This document shows positions 58,261 through 64,000 of a stretch of 64,000 nt of DNA, one piece after another. The stretch comes from Pseudorasbora parva (lineage: Eukaryota; Chordata; Actinopteri; Cypriniformes; Gobionidae), in the NCBI RefSeq assembly GCF_024679245.1, contig NC_090178.1, forward strand, positions 8,905,202-8,969,201. The letters are read 5' to 3'. The position numbers and the translations under genes were made by a program. Position 1 is the stretch's first letter; every line of letters begins with the position of its first letter. The notes below the pieces were generated by a model. The model was not told the DNA's origin, did no database searches, and saw only the letters and a list, made by a program, of their open reading frames with translations.

Positions 58261-59779
58261 AGTTACACCCAATACTTTTTTGGTAAATTTTCCTATTATA
58301 GTGTGATTTGTTTTTGTTCTGTTTGCAGATCTGGATAGTTTTATCACAACATAAGGCATATTAAACTGTATATGCTTTTTAAATTACAATAATTTGCTTT
58401 TAATAAAACATACAATGAAAGTTTAAAATGAAATGTGTTATAAAGTTCAATGATGTATTTCATTTTTAATTGTTAAAAATAAATTAGTCAGAATTTCCAT
58501 CGATATGCTCCATTATCTCTGTGCTGTGTGTTTGTGTGGCGTTTACGATGATGTCACGGCAGCAAAGGTGGCACAACTATAATCCCAACCACTTTGAAGT
58601 GGTAGGCCTACTAAAATTGAAAAGCAAACAGGGCCAAAGTAAAGCTAGCAGAGCAGTGCTTTGCTGTGCTGAGTTGTACCACTTAAAAGTGACATACAAA
58701 TGCATGTTTGAGCTGTTTTAAATGAAAGCAACTTCACTGGCATATCTTTAAATATGCAAGTGCCATTGTTTTGTCTAAAGATTCACACCGGTAATGTTTT
58801 ATCCCTAAGACATTTAATGATTAAATTATGCGAACAGAGTTAAATCCAGCTACAGCAGCTCTAAAAGAAAAGGTGTTACCCATTATGGAGTTTCAACTAA
58901 ATAAAAGTAGACAGTTTATAATTATGTCTTGAACGTATCTGTATAGCTAAAAATGACAGAGTATTGTGAATTGTTTCGGCTGTCTTAAAGGAAGAAGGAA
59001 AAAATGAGAAAACGTTGGCGCCTTTATCGGCCATGGGTTAAAGAAAACATAGCCTAACTACAAAACTAAATAGGCTACGTTTAGGCCTAAACATTAGCCT
59101 GTAATATTATTATTTTAATTTATATGTTGATTATGATAAGTGAGCAGCATGAGTAAGAATCGCAGCCTATGTTTGAGACCTGGGGAGTCACATGATTTTG
59201 ATCACTTCGAGTTTTATTTTCTAGAAAGACTTTCTTAAAAAAATTATTTAGTTTTGTATAAATTATATTTTTATTTTGATCGATGTTTCATCAATTAATT
59301 GCCTGTATATCAAATAAGAAGCAAACTAAGATCGTCTGGAATGGATTGACGTGCGTAACTGGCCTGTTTCCTCTGCCTTTGAGTAAGGCTGATAGGCTAG
59401 CTCTTTCTGTTTTAATACATTTCTTGTCTTAATTACAGTATATATAGCCTATAGTCCTTATTAGGAGAAAATATATGTCATTTCAACTACATTATATATT
59501 GTTATTACGACACAATTGAGTGGAAAATATAATATATAGGCCCTATGTTGCAGCAATGCGTCACCGCAACAGGTGACATGTAAATGTGAGGGGAAAAAAA
59601 AGGTTTCCATTGCAGTTTTGCAAAAATGTCCTTTTTCGAATTGAGAGACCATCTCATGAGAGCGTAAAAACTTTTTTGCGATATATGGGAGTTTTTGCGA
59701 AATTGCTGCGTTTCCATTGGGCGTATTTTCAATTCGCAATTTCAATTTGCGCAATTTGAAGGGTAATGGAAACGCGGCT
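58261..59779. other. 3' flank of IFITM-like copy 2, no gene seen
   Basis: AT-rich. Open frames on the - strand at 59461-59754 overlap each other in shifted frames and have no protein-like pattern. Confidence 0.45.
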
Positions 59780-59897
59780 AGTGACTGACGAATGGGGTTT
59801 TCGCTTAGAAGCCAATCATCTTCAAGATTTTAGAAAACACCCAATGGCAGTGCCAATTCCATGGGCATGCGAGATTTGCATGCGTAACTCCGCCTAC

Positions 59898-59915
59898 CCA
59901 CATGGGTATATAAGG
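59898..59915 (+). promoter_or_regulatory. TATA-like box in the DIRS terminal region, reading inward
   Basis: GGGTATATAAGGAAG lies downstream of GCATGCGAGATTTGCATGCG, which contains an octamer-like ATTTGCAT. Orientation is antisense to the recombinase gene. Confidence 0.4.
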
Positions 59916-60555
59916 AAGTGGCTGGCATGATCGCATTATGTTTACCTGCTGAGGAGCCAAGATTGAACTCTCTGTCGTTCTAGTGGTACAGCGGACCGAG
60001 ACCGAGACGTTCCCTTTCATTCAGCCACTCCGAGTAACGTCAGTGACTGACAAATGGGGTTCCCAATTTAATCACGCCACTCGGCTCAATTTAAGGACTC
60101 CCACTTATCCGAGGTATCCAAGGTACACCGGTAAGCATACTCCAGGTGGAGATATGCGCAAAAATGCCTACAGGTAGGGAGGACTTAGGGAATACACATA
60201 TGACCCGCTAAGGCCTGCATATGGAAGATCACTGAGGTACCAGCCGCAAGTAGAATTTTAACCCCAGGGGGCGGCAAACTAGCCAAGGGAAGACACCCGC
60301 TCATGGAGGCACATGTGGGGGTCGCCCGGTGGGGGAACCATGCACACGGAGGCACCTGGCCGGACACGAGTGTCTGGGCGAGATAGGGCAGACTTACTAG
60401 TGTCGGCGTCGACAGTACTGGAGGAGCTCAGGACTTTCAGGGAAGCTCACCTGAGAAGAATATTGCACGTATCCAGTCTGTGGAGTGGAATGGCGAGCAA
60501 GTGTCTTATATGACGCTATCTGACGCTAGATAATGTCTTATCTGAGCCTGGTCCA

Positions 60556-61183
60556 TTACCGGCCACTTGTAGAGGCGAGTACATAGTCGGACACTGGCTC
60601 CACTCGGAGATTATAGAATCTGGCGAATGTGTTTGGTGTCACCCAGCCTGCAGCTCTGCAGATGTCTGTTAGCGGAGAGCCATGTGCCAAAGCCCAAAAG
60701 GAGGCCACACTCTGGGCGAAGTGTGCCCTTACCCCAAGGGGACATGGAAGCCCCTGCTGTTGGTGTGCCAAAACAATGGTGTCCACTATCCAGTCAGACA
60801 ACCTCTGCTTTGAGAGAGCCTTTCCCTTCAGCTTCCCACCATAACAGACAAAGAGCATGTCTGAGGTCCTGAAACACAGAAAAACGCATTCTGTCTACGT
60901 AAACGCGAAGGGCACGTACTGGACAGAGCAGTGCCAAGGCTGGGTCTGCCTCGTCCAAAGGGAGCGCTTGCAGGTTCACCAGCTGGTCTCTGAACGGAGT
61001 GATGGGAACCTTGGGCACATATCCGGGCAGGGGTCTCAGGATCACGTGAGAAATGCTCTGCCCGAACTCCAGGCACGCTTTGTCAACCAAAAATGCCTGC
61101 AAGTCCACCACCCTCTGGATGGAGGCCAAAGCAATCAGAAGCGCTGTCTTCATTGACAAGAACTTAAGATCAGCTGACTGCAA
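60556..61183 (-). pseudogene. DIRS tyrosine recombinase
   Basis: It would integrate the circular DIRS intermediate. The first frame (61183-60794) covers the core: FLSMKTALLIALASIQRVVD, the ITPFRDQLVNLQALP segment and LCPVRALRVYVDR. The second (60858-60556) holds KQRLSDWIVDTIVLA, GVRAHFAQSVASFWAL, where the family has an H-x-x-R box and the Arg is replaced (AHFAQ), LTDICRAAGWVTPNTF, and the nucleophile segment ARFYNL. A frameshift near 60830 separates the two frames. With the shift and the altered box it is probably inactive. Confidence 0.8.
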
Positions 61184-61670
61184 TGGCTCAATGGGAGGCT
61201 TTTGCAGAGCATCTAAGACTACTGCAAGGTAGACTCTGCCCTAGCGGAAGTTATGGTAGCTACCACCGCAGGTGGCAGCGTATTCAAACCTGCCGCGTCC
61301 CATCCAGGAGCCACACGTGGAGGTTCCAAAGATCGGGACGTGCCCCGTCTCTGAGATAGTTACTTCCTCAGAGGAATTAGCCAGGGAGGGGCTTTCGCAA
61401 GAAGTAAGAGTTCTGGGAACCAGGTCCGGCCATGACAATATGGGGCGACCAGAAGGACCTGCTCCTTGTCCTCCCTGATCTTGCACAAAAGCTGTGGGAG
61501 AAGGCATCCGTGCCGAGTGTGCCCTTGGTCAGGGAATAGTACAGGCTGCAGTGGGACGAGTCGTGAAAGGCAAACAGATCTACCTGTGCATCGCTGAACT
61601 GATCCCAAATCAGCTGGACCGTCTCGGGATGGAGTCTCCATTCTCCAGGGAGGTGCCGAACTCACGACAG

Positions 61671-62997
61671 CTAGTCGGCTGCCCGGATCAGTTCTCCCGG
61701 GATATGGACAGCACGAAGGGACCTCAGATGCTTCTGACTCCATAAAACGAGATGGCGGGCAAGTTGAGACATACAGCGGGCAGCAGGAGCGTAGACCCCC
61801 TGGTGGTTGATGTACGCTAATATGGCCGTGTTGTCCGTCCTGACTAGTACATGTTGACCCTTCAGCAGCGCTCGGAAGCGGTGCAGGGCGAATCGTACTG
61901 CCAGCAACTTAAGGCAATTGACATGCAGGAGGCGCTGGAGTCCTGTCCAGGAGCCCGCGGCACATGTCCATTGCACATGGCACCCCAGCCTGTGGCGGAG
62001 GCATCTGTTGATACAACAACATGCCGGGAAACTCATTCTAAGGGCACACCGGCCCGTAGATAACTGACAACTCGTCAGCTGTGCGTACATGGCGACCGAG
62101 TCAATCTCCATACCGAGAAGAGAGATCCTCTGCACTGGGCAGAGTCTGCTCTTCTCCCAGTTGCCCTGAAGGCCCAGACAGGCTAGATGCTGGAGAACAA
62201 GATCTTTGTGTTCGCACACCTGGTCCCGAGAGTGACCCAGTATGAGCCAGTCATTGAGATAGTTCAGGATGCGAACCCCTTGCTGTCTGAGCGGCGCAAG
62301 GGCTGCCTCGACTATCTTGGTAAAGACCCAAGGGGACAGAGATAGCCCGAATGGAAGGACCGCATACTGATATGCCCGCCCCTCGAACGTAAACCACAGG
62401 AACGGACTGTGTCTTGGTAGGATGGACACATGAAAGTACGCGTCCTTCAGGTCAATCGCTGAAAATCAGTCGGCTGGATGAACGCATTCGAACATCTGTT
62501 CGAATAACAACTGTTAACATCACGAACGGAAGCCTGTGAAGGGATCGGTTCAGGATGCGCAGGTCCAGGATTGACCATAACCCACCGGTTTTCTTGGGTA
62601 CAATGAAGTAGGGGCTGTAAAACCCTGACTCCATCTCGGCTGGAGGGACAGGCTCGATCGCACCCTTCGCCAGTAGGGTGGCGATCTCCGCACGCATGAC
62701 AGGGGCATTGGGCCCCACCATGGTATAGCGGACTCCCTGGAAGCGGGGAGGAGCCTGCGCAAACTGAATCGCATAGCCGAGCCTGATAGTCTTTGCGACC
62801 CAGCGGACAGCCCTGGAAAATGAAGCCAGGTTTCCAGGAACTGCACCAGCAGGGTCATTCGGATCACAGACGTACCCTGGGTGGGGCAGCGAGGCAGCAT
62901 TACCGACCCGGACATGGGAGGTGTAGCGTCCCGGTGTGGGGGAGTGGTTGACGGCCGTGTACTGACAGAGGAGACCAGGGAAGGATGCACGTTCCAC
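61671..62997 (-). pseudogene. DIRS reverse transcriptase and RNase H
   Basis: The first frame (62997-62452) holds LGYAIQFAQAPPRFQGVRY, the EIATLLAKGAIEPVPPAEM lead-in and GFYSPYFIVPKKTGGLW (RT fingers). A frameshift near 62480 and a TGA in place of Trp in the PADWF segment follow. The second frame (62429-61671) holds YQYAVLPFGLSLSPWVFTK, the catalytic box ILNYLNDWLILGHS (first Asp of YLDD changed to Asn), a KSRLCPVQRISLLGMEIDS segment, and RNase H (HVLVRTDNTAILAYINHQG). The altered active site and the breaks make it inactive. Confidence 0.85.
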
Positions 62998-63197
62998 AGG
63001 GGTCTGCTCTGAGAGGAGGCTGGCGACAGAGAGGGACGAGAGTGGCGGGACCCGAGGGTGGCGTGCACTGTCATCACCGGTCTCTGGTGAACCGTGGGCC
63101 AGCAGCTGAACAAAAGATTCTCCCCGGGAGGGCCGGGGGAAGGAGCGGTCCTGCTACCGTCTCCCTGAAAGAACTGCCCATCCCTGAGCTGTTCACG

Positions 63198-63960
63198 TCA
63201 GGAGTGCCGCTTAGCCTGCCGTTTCTTCGCGGGCAGCGGGGCTGGAGCGGACTGGGGCTCCTTCCTGCGGTTTCCTTGGCACGCCCGAGTGGAGGCTGCT
63301 GCTGGGGCTGCACACAAGGGGTGGGAACCGATGGAGGGTACCCTTGGCGGTGAGCAGACTGAGACTGCGCGGGCGGCTGGGTGGATATGCTTAGTATAAA
63401 TGCTTAGTATATGCTTAGCCTCAGTCTGATTCTGGGCGGCCAAGAACTGTTGGCCGCAGTCCTCGGCCTCGCCACTGAAAAGGTTTGAGGAGGTGGGCTC
63501 ACTCAGCCTTCCCACATCGACCAGGTAAAGCCAGTTGTCTTTCCCGGACCACAGCTGTGGACATCTCCTGACCCCTACACCCCTACGTGTGGTCCCCTAC
63601 ACTGCCCGGGGGGCGGGATCGGTGGTGGCACGCAGCTCGTAAGCCCTGGATCAGTTCTGTCCTCGTGCATACGCATCGGGGCGGCGGCTTACCCAGTAGC
63701 ACTGATGGACTACACCACCGGAGTAGACGAGCCGACAGGCTTGGGAGGGGGCTTAGGATAGCCTCACCACGTCAGGTCAAAGCACTCCGTGGACACCGTA
63801 GTGCGCAACAGAGCATTCGACTGAGGGAGAGGGACCCCAGTGTACCCTTAGGCCACGAACCCATCGAGGGCAGAGAAGGCGGAGGAGGCCACAGAAGTCA
63901 TGGGAAGACACAAGGATCTTCCAGACCGCGTGCGCTCCTCATGCATCTCGGGAGCAAAGT
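63198..63960 (-). pseudogene. DIRS gag-like region, partial
   Basis: The frame at 63515-63198 (MGRLSEPTSSNLFSGEAED, FLAAQNQTEAKHILSIY, then a Pro/Arg-rich tail) matches the C-terminal end of fish DIRS gag. Upstream, in other frames, RQLWLNLVDVGR and ELIQGLRAA segments fit the same family. The start of the gene is outside or lost. Confidence 0.6.
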
Positions 63961-64000
63961 GGCATTGGGGGTGGGGCCCAGCAGCTGTCAGGAGCCGCCC

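Larger units (their letters stand above)
59780..64000 (-). mobile_element. DIRS retrotransposon, running off the right edge
   Basis: On the - strand, from the right edge: gag, RT, RNase H, tyrosine recombinase, then a non-coding terminal region (59780-60555). The terminal region holds two related stretches beginning GTGACTGACGAATGGGGTTT (59781) and GTGACTGACAAATGGGGTTC (60043), and a + strand promoter-like GGGTATATAAGGAAG at about 59898. DIRS elements have inverted terminal repeats, which would explain a promoter pointing into the element from this side. The right terminal repeat lies outside the window. Confidence 0.85.

Overview
This window looks like gene-poor, transposon-rich nuclear DNA from a teleost fish. 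The repeat mix (DIRS, L2 and Rex1 LINEs, two Tc1 families, gypsy, hAT- and TTAA-type MITEs, long CA and TA microsatellites) most resembles a cyprinid. That assignment rests on pattern recognition, not on a search. There are no bacterial-style operons. Host coding potential is limited to three small, spliced membrane-protein genes on the + strand.

Host genes. (1) An FXYD-family Na,K-ATPase regulator at 7786-12747, in seven short coding exons that join in one frame to 92 aa. (2) Two CD225/dispanin (IFITM-like) paralogues at 19415-22982 and 56603-58260, about 37 kb apart. They share nearly identical first exons, a similar second exon and a similar proximal promoter (IRF-like TTTC element, TATA-like box and start codon at almost the same spacing). 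They look like a tandem duplication whose interval was later filled by transposons.

Layout. 1-7768 is intergenic with old MITEs. 7769-13650 is the FXYD gene, with MITEs in its introns. 13858-18370 is a decayed + strand DIRS element split by L2 sequence, which itself holds an 884-bp solo LTR with a CTTT duplication. 18725-19070 is a TTAA MITE. 19285-22982 is IFITM-like copy 1, with two Tc1 remnants in its intron. 23784-25765 holds an hAT-type MITE carrying a helicase-like fragment, Rex1 LINE debris and microsatellites. 25765-41153 is a - strand gypsy retrotransposon carrying at least three independent insertions: a 5.9-kb CACTG-ended element, a solo LTR in RT, and a 3.7-kb tyrosine-recombinase element in gag. 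The CACTG element itself holds a gene remnant, a giant foldback, nested TTAA elements and a minisatellite. 41151-43823 is a long + strand L2 copy. 45426-52552 is a + strand gypsy element with a perfect ATGAC duplication. It has an hAT MITE in integrase and a two-LTR non-autonomous retroelement inside its 3' LTR. 52666-55780 is an unclassified repeat mosaic. 56471-58260 is IFITM-like copy 2. 59780-64000 is a - strand DIRS element running off the right edge.

The most notable object is the 36510-40219 element. It has a tyrosine recombinase with every expected catalytic residue, a proline-rich ORF1, Ngaro-style split direct repeats, and no reverse transcriptase. Nearly all transposon genes here are frameshifted or carry stops, so most are called pseudogenes.
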